Shown one piece after another: positions 1 through 9,385 of a stretch of DNA of 64,000 nt. The translations under genes were made by a program, and so were the position numbers. Within the stretch, counting starts at the first letter, position 1. Each line of letters starts with the position of its first letter. The stretch spans positions 27,578-91,577 of the forward strand of contig DATGQD010000018.1 in assembly GCA_035304385.1 (NCBI GenBank), read 5' to 3'. The notes under the pieces are model-generated. The model was not told the origin of the DNA. It saw only the letters and a list, made by a program, of their open reading frames with translations, and made no database searches. The stretch is from ZC4RG29 sp035304385. Its GTDB lineage: Bacteria > Bacteroidota > Bacteroidia > Cytophagales > Cyclobacteriaceae.

Positions 1-89
1 AGGTTTCGGGCACAATCGTCAAAGTGCTCGTAGAAAACGCCACGCCCGTCGAGTACGATCAGCCTTTGTACCTGGTCGAGCCCGACTGA
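1..89 (+). CDS. accB: Biotin carboxyl carrier protein, C-terminal end (partial)
   Basis: Only the last 28 codons are inside the window (reading frame begins at base 3, TGA at 87-89). The visible residues, VSGTIVKVLVENATPVEY followed by DQPLYLVEPD, match the second half of a biotinyl/lipoyl carrier domain, just after the biotinylated Met-Lys-Met turn. The product carries CO2 on biotin between the carboxylase AccC and the carboxyltransferase in fatty acid synthesis. accC starts 36 bases downstream on the same strand, the usual accB-accC order, so the two are probably cotranscribed. The call rests on the short tail plus this neighbour. Confidence 0.85.
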   Translation, partial: VSGTIVKVLVENATPVEYDQPLYLVEPD

Positions 90-124
90 GAGCGGCATAC
101 CGTTTTTACCTTAACGACCAGGCT

Positions 125-1471
<1,347 letters not shown>

Positions 1472-1486
1472 GCGTCGAGAAGCCAC

Positions 1487-2047
1487 TTACGCTTCAATCA
1501 CACGCACCAGCTCCGCGTACCAGGCTTCCCCATACTTCCGGATCAGCGGCTCCTTCAGAAATTTGTATAACGGAACCTGAAGTTCCCGGCCCAGGGTGCA
1601 GGCAGGAGAGCAGATGCTCCACCTGTTGTAATTGATGGCCTCAAGGTCTTTTGTTTTCAAAACCCGGATCGGATACAAGTGGCAGCTTATGGGTTTACGA
1701 AAGGAAATTACCCCGTCCTGGTGGGCTTCTTCGATGCCACATTTGAGGATACCTTTCTCATCGTAGCGGGCGTACGCGCATTCCCGCCCCTTGATGACGG
1801 GCGTTGCATAATCGCCTTCGGGATCCACCACGTGCGTTCCCTCTTCTTCGATGGTTTTTATCCCCTTCGGGGTCAGGTAAGACTTTATCCTGGGATAGAT
1901 ATCTTTCAGGATGGCAAGCTCTTCCACTTCCAGTGGCGCACCGTAATCACCCTCTACGCAGCATGCGCCCTTACACTTTTCGAGATTGCAGACAAATTCT
2001 CTGTCGCGAATCTCATCAGAAACCAGTACGTCGCCTACTTTGATCAT
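1487..2047 (-). CDS. DUF3109 family cysteine-rich protein
   Basis: A 186-residue protein of the DUF3109 family, widespread in Bacteroidota and without assigned function. The N terminus has a dense cysteine cluster (C20, C25, C29, C30 in CNLEKCKGACC), and further cysteines fall in GRECAY, LKCGIEE, ISCHLYPIR and ICSPACTLG. This pattern suggests a metal or Fe-S site; that is inference. In-frame ATGs exist at 2065 and 2056 too, but a TATCTTTG promoter element overlaps 2063-2070 and family members begin at the equivalent of MIKVGD, so the start is placed at 2047. It stands alone, convergent with accC and divergent from the helicase gene. Confidence 0.85.
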   Translation of the reverse strand: MIKVGDVLVSDEIRDREFVCNLEKCKGACCVEGDYGAPLEVEELAILKDIYPRIKSYLTPKGIKTIEEEGTHVVDPEGDYATPVIKGRECAYARYDEKGILKCGIEEAHQDGVISFRKPISCHLYPIRVLKTKDLEAINYNRWSICSPACTLGRELQVPLYKFLKEPLIRKYGEAWYAELVRVIEA

Positions 2048-2062
2048 TTTCTTCATTCTGCA

Positions 2063-2070
2063 CAAAGATA
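2063..2070 (-). promoter_or_regulatory. -7 promoter element of the DUF3109 gene
   Basis: Reads TATCTTTG on the minus strand, an exact match to the Bacteroidota -7 consensus TAnnTTTG. It implies transcription starting only about 10 bases before the chosen start codon. No clear -33 box is seen. Confidence 0.55.
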
Positions 2071-2226
2071 GCCCGGTGCGAACACATTACCATATTCGCA
2101 TTTTTCTCCTCCATCTCACGCACTTTTGATCTCTTTTGTGTGTTTCTTTCAGCGCGCCCCTTCTGCGTTTGTTCGTTATCATGTTATTTCCTTAATTCCG
2201 CCCTGTCCGGAATGGACGTACCTGTT

Positions 2227-2234
2227 TACCTTTG
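2227..2234 (+). promoter_or_regulatory. -7 promoter element of the helicase gene
   Basis: TACCTTTG matches TAnnTTTG exactly and lies 14 bases before the ATG at 2249. It supports that ATG rather than the longer upstream reading frame, and predicts a very short leader. Confidence 0.5.
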
Positions 2235-2248
2235 TACCCGCACAGCTC

Positions 2249-4504
2249 ATGATCGATTACCTGTCCAGTTTGAATGAACCGCAAAGGGAAGGTGTGTTAA
2301 ACACCGAAGGCCCCTGCATGATCATTGCTGGCGCCGGGTCAGGAAAAACCCGTGTGCTGACCTATCGCATTGCGCACCTCATCCACGAAAAAGGCGTCGA
2401 CCCTTTCAACATTATGGCGCTGACCTTCACGAATAAGGCGGCGAAAGAGATGCGCGACCGGATTGAAACCATCGTCGGTCATGAGGCCCGCAACATTTGG
2501 ATGGGAACATTCCACTCTGTATTTGCCCGCATCCTTCGCGCCGAAGCACACCACCTGGGCTATCCTTCAAACTTCACCATTTACGATACGGACGACTCCA
2601 GGACCCTGATCAAAAATATCGTTAAGGAACTGGGGCTCGACGACACGGCCTACAAGGCCAGCACGGTGCACAACCGCATCTCCGCTGCCAAAAATCGCCT
2701 CATCGGGTGGCAGGATTATCTCGCCAACGCGGAACTCATGGCCGACGATGCGGCCAATATGCGCCCGGAGATCGGCAAGATCTATCGCACCTATGCCCAG
2801 CGCTGTTTCAAGGCCGGCGCGATGGACTTCGACGATCTGCTGTTCAATACCGACAAGCTTTTCCGTGAACACCTGGAAGTACTTAACAAGTACCAGCACC
2901 GCATACACTACCTGCTCGTAGACGAGTTTCAGGATACGAACCTTTGCCAGTATTTCATCATCCGAAAGATTGCGGCGGTCCGCGAAAACATCTGCGTAGT
3001 CGGCGACGACGCGCAGAGCATCTATGCGTTCCGCGGCGCCGACATCTCCAACATCCTCAACTTCGAGCGCGATTACGCCGACCTTCGCATTATTAAACTC
3101 GAACAGAATTACCGGTCGACGCAAAATATCGTGAACGCGGCCAACTCCGTGATCCGGAAAAACCGCGCTCAGCTGCCGAAGAACATCTGGACGCAAAACG
3201 AGGAAGGATCGCTGATCGAACTGATCAAGGCGGTATCCGACAACGAGGAAGGCCGGCTGGTGGCCTCGTCGATATTCGAGGAAAAGATGCAGCATCAGCT
3301 CAAGTTCAGCGACTTCGCTGTGCTGTATCGTACCAACAGCCAGTCGCGTGCCATTGAAGAAGCCCTGCGGCGCGCGAACATAAAGTATAAAGTCGTGGGT
3401 GGCTTGTCGTTCTACCAACGCAAGGAAATCAAAGACCTGCTGGCCTACCTGCGATATGCCATCAACCAGCAGGACGAGGCGTCTTTCAGACGGATCATCA
3501 ACCTGCCCAAGCGGGGTATCGGCAATACGACGATCGACCGGATCATCGTAGCCGCCAATGATCACGACCTTCCGATATGGGACGTATTACAGCATGCCGA
3601 TCAGTTCCTGGGAAATCGCGTGAGCGGTCCGATCGGCGACTTTGTAGCGATGATCCGGCGCTTTTCCCTCGAAGTGCAGCGAAAGGATGCCTATGGCGCC
3701 GCGTTCGAGATCGCTAAAGGCTCCGGCCTTCTTCGCGAACTTTACGAAGACAAGACCGTCGAGGGCCTGAGCCGCTATGAGAACGTCCAGGAACTTCTTA
3801 ACGCGATCAAGGAATTTGTAGACGACCCCTCGCGGGAAGATAAATCACTCGGCGCTTTCCTGCAGGAGGTATCGCTGATTACCGGGCAGGATGAAGACAA
3901 GGATAAAGACCCGGACAAGGTCACGCTGATGACCATCCATATGGCCAAAGGGCTTGAATTCCGCTACGTTTACATCGTGGGACTGGAAGAAGATCTCTTC
4001 CCGTCTCAAATGATGCTCAGCAGCCGCGCAGACCTCGAAGAGGAGCGCAGGCTGTTTTATGTGGCGATCACCCGTGCTCAGAAACGACTGTTCCTCTCCT
4101 ACGCGCTGACGCGATACCGCTATGGCCGCCTTAAAAATTGTGAACCCAGCCGGTTCCTCGATGACATCGATGGACGGTATGTAAAATTGACCACGCGCCA
4201 GGGTCTTTATGAGTCTACTCCCGGGAGTAACAACTACGCACGAAGCTTGGTAAGAGGGATACAAAAGACCATCAAATCGACGCCGAAACCCGCACACCCC
4301 GTACATGTGCCGGCCGCTGATTTTGCGCCCAGCGATACGTCCGGACTGCAAAAAGGAATGAAGGTCGAGCACCCAAAGTTCGGGTATGGTGTTGTACTTC
4401 AGATGGATACGTCCGGCGCAGACAGGAAGGCACGGATTCAGTTCGACAATTTTGGGGAAAAGACGTTATTGCTTAGCTTTGCCAAGTTAAGGATCCACGA
4501 ATAA
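2249..4504 (+). CDS. pcrA: ATP-dependent 3'-5' DNA helicase, UvrD/PcrA type
   Basis: Superfamily 1A helicase that unwinds DNA during nucleotide excision and mismatch repair and clears replication-transcription conflicts. The 751 residues carry Walker A GAGSGKT at 28-34, Walker B LLVDEFQDTN, motif III/IV region VGDDAQSIYAFRGA, the QNYRS motif, and the late motifs VTLMTIHMAKGLEF and VAITRAQKRL. The C terminus ends in a small basic-hydrophobic module starting GMKVEHPKFGYGVV, the Tudor-like tail by which PcrA/UvrD binds RNA polymerase. The frame stays open upstream to 2126, but homology and a promoter element place the start here. UvrD and PcrA cannot be separated by sequence alone in this phylum. 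Confidence 0.95.
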   Translation: MIDYLSSLNEPQREGVLNTEGPCMIIAGAGSGKTRVLTYRIAHLIHEKGVDPFNIMALTFTNKAAKEMRDRIETIVGHEARNIWMGTFHSVFARILRAEAHHLGYPSNFTIYDTDDSRTLIKNIVKELGLDDTAYKASTVHNRISAAKNRLIGWQDYLANAELMADDAANMRPEIGKIYRTYAQRCFKAGAMDFDDLLFNTDKLFREHLEVLNKYQHRIHYLLVDEFQDTNLCQYFIIRKIAAVRENICVVGDDAQSIYAFRGADISNILNFERDYADLRIIKLEQNYRSTQNIVNAANSVIRKNRAQLPKNIWTQNEEGSLIELIKAVSDNEEGRLVASSIFEEKMQHQLKFSDFAVLYRTNSQSRAIEEALRRANIKYKVVGGLSFYQRKEIKDLLAYLRYAINQQDEASFRRIINLPKRGIGNTTIDRIIVAANDHDLPIWDVLQHADQFLGNRVSGPIGDFVAMIRRFSLEVQRKDAYGAAFEIAKGSGLLRELYEDKTVEGLSRYENVQELLNAIKEFVDDPSREDKSLGAFLQEVSLITGQDEDKDKDPDKVTLMTIHMAKGLEFRYVYIVGLEEDLFPSQMMLSSRADLEEERRLFYVAITRAQKRLFLSYALTRYRYGRLKNCEPSRFLDDIDGRYVKLTTRQGLYESTPGSNNYARSLVRGIQKTIKSTPKPAHPVHVPAADFAPSDTSGLQKGMKVEHPKFGYGVVLQMDTSGADRKARIQFDNFGEKTLLLSFAKLRIHE

Positions 4505-4585
4505 TCCCCAGATAATACGCCTATCCTACCCGGAATCCTTCGTGCGACCGTCAACACATCAGATTTTTAATACATCAACACATCC

Positions 4586-5245
4586 ATGATCGGAGAATAT
4601 AACACACAACGGCCTGCTATTATATTAAAAGAATATGGCCGCAACGTTCAGAAGCTCGTAGAGTACATCCGCAATGAACCTTCCCGTGAAAAGCGCACGG
4701 AAATGGCATATACGCTCATCGAACTGATCAAGCAACTCACACCGAGCCTGAAGGAGCAACCGGAAAACCCCCAGCGGCTGTGGGACGACCTGTTCATTAT
4801 CGCCGACTTCAACCTGGACATCGACAGCCCCTACCCTATGCCGCAGCGCGATATTCTTTTCAAGAAGCCGAAACGGATGGAATACCCGCAAAGCCCCATC
4901 CAGTTCAAACACTACGGCAAGAATATCGAGCGACTCGTAAAGGAGGCGTTGAAGATCGAAGATCCCCAGGAGCGCGAAGATGCCATCATTTATCTGGGTA
5001 AATTGATGAAGACCTTCTACAGCAACTGGAACAAGGAGACGCTGGACGACTCCGTTATCCTCAAGGACATTCAACGTATGTCCGGCGGCGCGCTGAATAT
5101 CAACATCGACAAAGTGCGCGAAGACAACCTGTTCGAGAAGTTGTACAAAGAACGCAAGAAAGCCAAGCCCCAACAAAACGGCTCCCGCCAGCAGGGTTCG
5201 CACCGACAGTTTAAGGGAAAGGGTAATCAGAGGCGTCGGGGGTAG
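4586..5245 (+). CDS. DUF4290 domain protein
   Basis: A 219-residue protein that opens MIGEYNTQRPAIILKEYGRN, the signature of DUF4290, a family almost confined to Bacteroidota. It is probably cytoplasmic: no signal peptide or membrane segment. Residues about 1-185 are helical and charged; the last 30 residues are a Lys/Arg/Gln/Gly-rich tail (KKAKPQQNGSRQQGSHRQFKGKGNQRRRG in part) typical of nucleic-acid contact. It lies between the helicase and murA on the same strand, 81 bases after the helicase stop. Function is unknown; RNA binding is only an inference from the tail. Confidence 0.85.
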   Translation: MIGEYNTQRPAIILKEYGRNVQKLVEYIRNEPSREKRTEMAYTLIELIKQLTPSLKEQPENPQRLWDDLFIIADFNLDIDSPYPMPQRDILFKKPKRMEYPQSPIQFKHYGKNIERLVKEALKIEDPQEREDAIIYLGKLMKTFYSNWNKETLDDSVILKDIQRMSGGALNINIDKVREDNLFEKLYKERKKAKPQQNGSRQQGSHRQFKGKGNQRRRG

Positions 5246-5281
5246 GCAGGAGCAGATGCAGATGCAGGGGCAGAGGCAGGG
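5244..5281 (+). repeat. Dispersed GCAGAT/GCAGAG repeat, single copy
   Basis: Right after the DUF4290 stop a purine-rich run made of GCAGAT, GCAGGG and GCAGAG hexamers appears. A second, near-identical copy (about 31 of 33 positions) occurs in reverse orientation at 16978-17017. It is followed by GTTTGTCGAAGGGC (about 5290), also reminiscent of bacterial REP-type intergenic sequence. No gene is seen between 5246 and 5401. Confidence 0.6.
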
Positions 5282-5401
5282 GTACGTGAGTTTGTCGAAG
5301 GGCCGTCGTTCGCTCAAATAATTCGCCGAAGCACATCGCCGATAGGAGCCTATTCCCTATACTTGTGGCAGTGTATTGACAAAACCACAGGTTACGGAAC
5401 A

Positions 5402-6706
5402 ATGGCAACATTCAGGATACAAGGTGGCCGGAGGCTTTCCGGCGAGATCGTACCCCAGGGAGCGAAGAACGAGGCACTGCAGATCATCAGCGCGGTGCTG
5501 CTCACCGAAGAACCCGTAACCATACACAATGTCCCGGACATCCGGGACGTAAATAAACTTATCGAACTGGTAGGCGCTCTGGGCTGTACCGTAGAAAAGC
5601 TGGGCGACGAATCGTACCGCTTCACGGCACGCACAATCAACACGAGTTATCTCGAAACCGATGAATACCGCGACAAGGCGGCCGCGCTCAGAGGATCGGT
5701 AATGCTTCTTGGCCCCATCCTGGCACGTTTCGGAAAAGCTAACATACCAAAGCCGGGCGGCGATAAGATCGGAAGGCGAAGACTGGATACCCACTTTCTG
5801 GGCTTTCAGAAACTCGGCGCCAAGTTCCGGTTCGAAGCGGACGACCACCTGTTCCACATCGATGCCACATCCTTAAAGGGCACCTATATTCTTCTTGACG
5901 AAGCGTCGGTTACCGGGACGGCAAACATTCTTATGGCGGCCGTTCTGGCAAAAGGCACAACGACCATCTATTACGCGGCGTGTGAACCCTATGTACAGCA
6001 ACTCTGTCACATGCTCAACCGCATGGGCGCCAGGATCTCAGGGATCGGTTCTAACCTCCTCACGATCGAAGGCGTAGAAAAGCTCAATGGCACCGAGCAC
6101 ACGCTCCTTCCCGACATGATCGAGATCGGAAGTTTTATCGGCATGGCCGCCATGACGCAATCGGAACTCACCATCCGCAACTGCCGCATCGACATGCTGG
6201 GCATTATCCCCGAAGTATTCCGACGTCTCGGCATCCGCATGGAGTTCCGCGGCGACGACATCTATATCCCATCCCAGGAACGCTACACAATCGAAACATT
6301 TATTGACGGCTCAATCCTCACGGTATCCGATGCTCCCTGGCCTGGCTTTACGCCCGACCTCATCAGTATTGTTTTGGTGGTGGCCACGCAGGCAGCCGGC
6401 ACCGTCCTTATTCATCAGAAGATGTTCGAAAGCCGTTTGTTCTTTGTCGACAAACTCATCGACATGGGCGCGCAGATCATTCTCTGCGATCCGCACAGGG
6501 CCACCGTTATCGGACTGGACCGCAAGCAGCAACTGAGAGGCATCAAGATGTCGTCGCCCGACATCCGCGCCGGGGTCTCCCTCCTCATCGCCGCCCTCTC
6601 GGCCAGCGGCGTAAGCGAAATCTCCAACATCGACCAGATAGACAGAGGATATCAGCGCATCGATCAACGCCTGCGCGCATTGGGTGCCTCTATTGAAAGG
6701 CTATAG
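5402..6706 (+). CDS. murA: UDP-N-acetylglucosamine 1-carboxyvinyltransferase with Asp at the fosfomycin-target position
   Basis: Transfers enolpyruvate from PEP to UDP-GlcNAc, the first committed step of peptidoglycan synthesis, in the cytoplasm. The 434 residues cover both halves of the EPSP-synthase fold. The substrate-binding QGAKNEAL segment is at 20-27. In the mobile loop the sequence is PGGDKIGRRRLDTH: residue 121 is Asp where E. coli has Cys115, the residue alkylated by fosfomycin. Asp at this site is known to keep activity and give intrinsic fosfomycin resistance. The frame is open upstream to 5363, but MATFRIQGGRRLSGEI is the normal N terminus. Convergent with exonuclease III. Confidence 0.96.
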   Translation: MATFRIQGGRRLSGEIVPQGAKNEALQIISAVLLTEEPVTIHNVPDIRDVNKLIELVGALGCTVEKLGDESYRFTARTINTSYLETDEYRDKAAALRGSVMLLGPILARFGKANIPKPGGDKIGRRRLDTHFLGFQKLGAKFRFEADDHLFHIDATSLKGTYILLDEASVTGTANILMAAVLAKGTTTIYYAACEPYVQQLCHMLNRMGARISGIGSNLLTIEGVEKLNGTEHTLLPDMIEIGSFIGMAAMTQSELTIRNCRIDMLGIIPEVFRRLGIRMEFRGDDIYIPSQERYTIETFIDGSILTVSDAPWPGFTPDLISIVLVVATQAAGTVLIHQKMFESRLFFVDKLIDMGAQIILCDPHRATVIGLDRKQQLRGIKMSSPDIRAGVSLLIAALSASGVSEISNIDQIDRGYQRIDQRLRALGASIERL

Positions 6707-6741
6707 GCGCAGTGCTGCCTGCGTCTGCTACTGCAGCTGAC

Positions 6742-7518
6742 TTAGAGTTCAATCCTCAACCCCACGGGGCAATGATCCGATCCCAAATATTGATTATAGA
6801 TCGGTGCATCCTTCACCTTTGAAACGAGTTCTTCGCTGACGAGGAAATAGTCGATACGCCAGCCGACATTGCGCGAACGCGCGTTGAACATATAATTCCA
6901 GTACGTGTATTTTACCTCCTCCGGATAAAACCTCCGGAACACGTCGACGAAGCCGGATTCGAGCAGCCTGGTAAAGCCGTCGATCTCCACCTGGGTGTAC
7001 CCGGCAGACTTGTTGTAATTCTCTTTCGGGCGGGCAATGTCAATAGGCTGATGGGCCACGTTGAAATCGCCGCAGACGATGACAGGCTTCTTCTGATTCA
7101 GGCTGACCAGGTACTTCCGGAAATCCTCATCCCATCGTGCCCGGTACTCCAGCCTTTTCAGGCCTTCTCCTGAATTCGGAACGTATACGGTGACAAGATA
7201 GTAGGTATCAAACTCGGCGGCGATCACACGCCCTTCCTGGTCGTGCTCCTCGATGCCCATGTCGTACGTCACGTCGAGCGGTTTCGTGCGGGTCAGCAGC
7301 GCGGTGCCCGAGTAACCTTTGCGCGACTTGGCGGAATTGACATACGTATCGTACCCGGACAGCAACTCGAGCGTAGACTTTACCTCCTCCTGCCCTGCTT
7401 TGGTTTCCTGCAGGCAGAGCACGTCGGGATCCATCATCCTGATGTCCTTAAGGAAATCCTTCTTGATGATCGCACGCACTCCGTTGACGTTCCAGTTGAC
7501 AAAGTGAAGCTCAGGCAT
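6742..7518 (-). CDS. xth: Exodeoxyribonuclease III (AP endonuclease)
   Basis: Base-excision-repair enzyme that cuts abasic sites and degrades 3' ends. The 258 residues form the exonuclease-endonuclease-phosphatase fold: Asn10 in FVNWNVNGVR, the metal-binding Glu38 in LCLQETK, Asp/Asn in VCGDFNVAHQPID and the terminal catalytic His in YLGSDHCPVGL. Length is the family's usual. The gene is monocistronic: a terminator for the next upstream gene lies 35 bases before its start, and it converges with murA. In the Bacteroidota this type is often annotated exoA or xth; the choice of symbol is not certain. Confidence 0.95.
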   Translation of the reverse strand: MPELHFVNWNVNGVRAIIKKDFLKDIRMMDPDVLCLQETKAGQEEVKSTLELLSGYDTYVNSAKSRKGYSGTALLTRTKPLDVTYDMGIEEHDQEGRVIAAEFDTYYLVTVYVPNSGEGLKRLEYRARWDEDFRKYLVSLNQKKPVIVCGDFNVAHQPIDIARPKENYNKSAGYTQVEIDGFTRLLESGFVDVFRRFYPEEVKYTYWNYMFNARSRNVGWRIDYFLVSEELVSKVKDAPIYNQYLGSDHCPVGLRIEL

Positions 7519-7552
7519 TGGTTTGGGTTAATTCAGCTTGATCTAAAACAAA

Positions 7553-7573
7553 CAAAAAAAGCCCGCAAGGGCT
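7553..7573 (-). terminator. Rho-independent terminator of the 50-residue protein gene
   Basis: On the minus strand: AGCCC, loop TTGC, GGGCT, then seven T. It lies 26 bases past the stop of the small gene and before exonuclease III. Confidence 0.75.
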
Positions 7574-7598
7574 CTTAAAATTCCGGTACAGGGAAAGA

Positions 7599-7751
7599 CT
7601 ATCCGGCCTTCTCCTTGAACTCTTCCTTGATCTTTTCAACGTCGACCCTTCTGATCACCGGCTTAAAGTTCTGATTCTTAAGGGTGACCCTCCGTACGTT
7701 CGCTTTCGACCTGTCCTTCCGGCTCTTGCGTTTCAATCGAGTTGTAGCCAT
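7599..7751 (-). CDS. Small basic conserved-type protein, 50 residues
   Basis: A 50-codon gene, MATTRLKRKSRKDRSKANVR at the N terminus, then a beta-like VTLKNQNFKPVIRRV and an acidic-basic helix ending KEEFKEKAG. The first 21 residues hold ten Lys/Arg, as in small ribosomal proteins or ribosome-associated factors. It has its own good promoter (-33 and -7 boxes at 7776-7806) and its own terminator, which argues it is a real, well-expressed gene. The start is taken at the ATG 3' of the promoter; the frame runs further upstream only through the promoter. I do not recognise a named family. RNA or ribosome binding is inferred from charge alone. Confidence 0.75.
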   Translation of the reverse strand: MATTRLKRKSRKDRSKANVRRVTLKNQNFKPVIRRVDVEKIKEEFKEKAG

Positions 7752-7775
7752 AACTTGCGTATTATAAAAGGAACG

Positions 7776-7806
7776 CAAAAGTAAGCCCCTTTCCCGAGTT
7801 TGCAAA
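7776..7806 (-). promoter_or_regulatory. Promoter of the 50-residue protein gene
   Basis: Minus strand: TTTG (-33) at 7803-7806, 19-base spacer, then TACTTTTG (-7) at 7776-7783. Both boxes and the spacing match the Bacteroidota consensus, the best promoter in the window. Confidence 0.75.
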
Positions 7807-7908
7807 ACGCGGGATGCGGAAAATTGCCCCGTTTGTCGGCCCTGGCCGATTTTATGCGATCCGAGGCTAGGGGTTTTCTGTCCGGGGGAATTAACTTGGC
7901 GGCCAATT

Positions 7909-9273
7909 ATGGAAAAACCCGCACTTCCCAAAGGAACCCGCGATTTTGGTCCCCTGGCCATGTCCCGACGCCAGTATATTATGGACGTCATCCGGGGCGT
8001 ATTCCAGCGCTTTGGCTTCGCCCCCCTGGAAACCCCCGCAATGGAGAACCTTTCGGTGCTCATGGGAAAATATGGGGACGAAGGCGACCAACTTCTGTTC
8101 AAGGTGCTCAACTCCGGCGATTTTCTTAAGAACGCCGACCCTGCCGCGCTGGATGCGCGCGACGCTAAAGCCCTGGCCCCCGCTATCGCGGAAAAGGGTC
8201 TGCGTTACGATCTCACCGTGCCGTTCGCACGGTACGTGATCATGAACCGCCACGAGATCACCCTGCCCTTCCGGCGTTACCAGATGCAGCCGGTATGGCG
8301 GGCCGACCGTCCCCAAAAGGGCCGGTACCGCGAGTTCTATCAATGCGATGCCGATGTTGTGGGGACCGACTCCCTGCTGTGCGAAATGGAAATCATCCTG
8401 ATGATCAAGTCTGCCTTCACGCAGCTGGGCATCGACGCATATGCCATTCGCATTAACCACCGCGATGCGCTCGCGGGAATTGCCGCACTGGTCGACGCCG
8501 GCGCTCAGCAGGGAACGCTGTTCACCGCGATCGATAAGCTGGACAAGATCGGCGCAGACGGTGTGAGAAAAGAGCTCGCCGCCGCGGGCTGGAGCGAATC
8601 TCAACTCGATCGCCTCTTCGAAATCCTGGCGACCAAAGGGACGAATAAGGATAAACTGGATCACCTCGAAAAACTGTGTACCGACACCGGCAGGAAGGGT
8701 GTGGCCGACCTCCGCGAGATACTGGCGCTGCTTGAGGCGTATGGCGACTCTGACGCCAAGGTTGAGATAGACCTGTCGCTGGCACGGGGACTGAGCTATT
8801 ACACCGGTACTATCTTTGAAGTCAGGGTAGAGGGCGTTGCCGTCGGCAGCGTGAGCGGCGGGGGTCGGTATGATCACCTCACCCAGGCGTTTGGTTCCAA
8901 AGAACGGTTGCCGGGCGTGGGCATTTCCTTCGGACTGGATCGGCTGTACGACGTGCTCGATGAATTGGGTCGCTTCCCGGAATCCACCGGCACGTCCACC
9001 CGTGTGCTGGTATGTCACATCGACGCAGATTCCCTGCGGTATGGGCTAAAGGTGCTCGCAGCCCTGCGGGATGCCGGCATCGGCGCTGAGATCTATCCCG
9101 ACGTAGCGAAGCTCAAAAAGCAGCTGGACTATGCCAACAAACGCTCCATCCCTTATACCGTAGTGATCGGGCCGGACGAGACCGCCAGCGGCCAGCTGGT
9201 TTTCCGCGATATGGCAGGCGGAAGCCAGGAGAAAAGGCCTTTGGAAGCCATCCTGCAACTGTTAAAGACCTGA
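7909..9273 (+). CDS. hisS: Histidyl-tRNA synthetase
   Basis: Charges tRNA-His in the cytoplasm. The 454-residue class II synthetase has motif 2 in RYQMQPVWRADRPQKGRYREF, the histidine-specific LARGLSYYTGTIFEV segment, motif 3 in LPGVGISFGLDRL, and a C-terminal anticodon-binding domain from about residue 360 (VLVCHIDADSLRYGL onward). The ATG is the only sensible start; the region upstream is intergenic. The small basic gene lies divergently upstream. Nothing unusual. Confidence 0.97.
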   Translation: MEKPALPKGTRDFGPLAMSRRQYIMDVIRGVFQRFGFAPLETPAMENLSVLMGKYGDEGDQLLFKVLNSGDFLKNADPAALDARDAKALAPAIAEKGLRYDLTVPFARYVIMNRHEITLPFRRYQMQPVWRADRPQKGRYREFYQCDADVVGTDSLLCEMEIILMIKSAFTQLGIDAYAIRINHRDALAGIAALVDAGAQQGTLFTAIDKLDKIGADGVRKELAAAGWSESQLDRLFEILATKGTNKDKLDHLEKLCTDTGRKGVADLREILALLEAYGDSDAKVEIDLSLARGLSYYTGTIFEVRVEGVAVGSVSGGGRYDHLTQAFGSKERLPGVGISFGLDRLYDVLDELGRFPESTGTSTRVLVCHIDADSLRYGLKVLAALRDAGIGAEIYPDVAKLKKQLDYANKRSIPYTVVIGPDETASGQLVFRDMAGGSQEKRPLEAILQLLKT

Positions 9274-9385
9274 ATGGTATACGGAGCAGCTATACTTTGC
9301 CGTTTGAACCGACGTTCTATTAGGTAACAAAAGGCCATGAACGCTGCGCAGAACGAACAAATCGTTAGGTTTGCCCATATTGAGA

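Noticed and set aside
2567..3565. Long open frame (332 codons) antisense to the helicase gene
   Set aside because: It is a shadow of the helicase reading frame: no recognisable domains and no promoter; the forward frame carries all helicase motifs.
5244..5281. Hexamer-like repeats as a possible CRISPR fragment
   Set aside because: Units are 6 bases, directly adjacent, without spacers, and no cas genes occur in the window.
7891..9018. 375-codon open frame antisense to hisS
   Set aside because: Composition-driven shadow frame; hisS motifs are intact on the plus strand.
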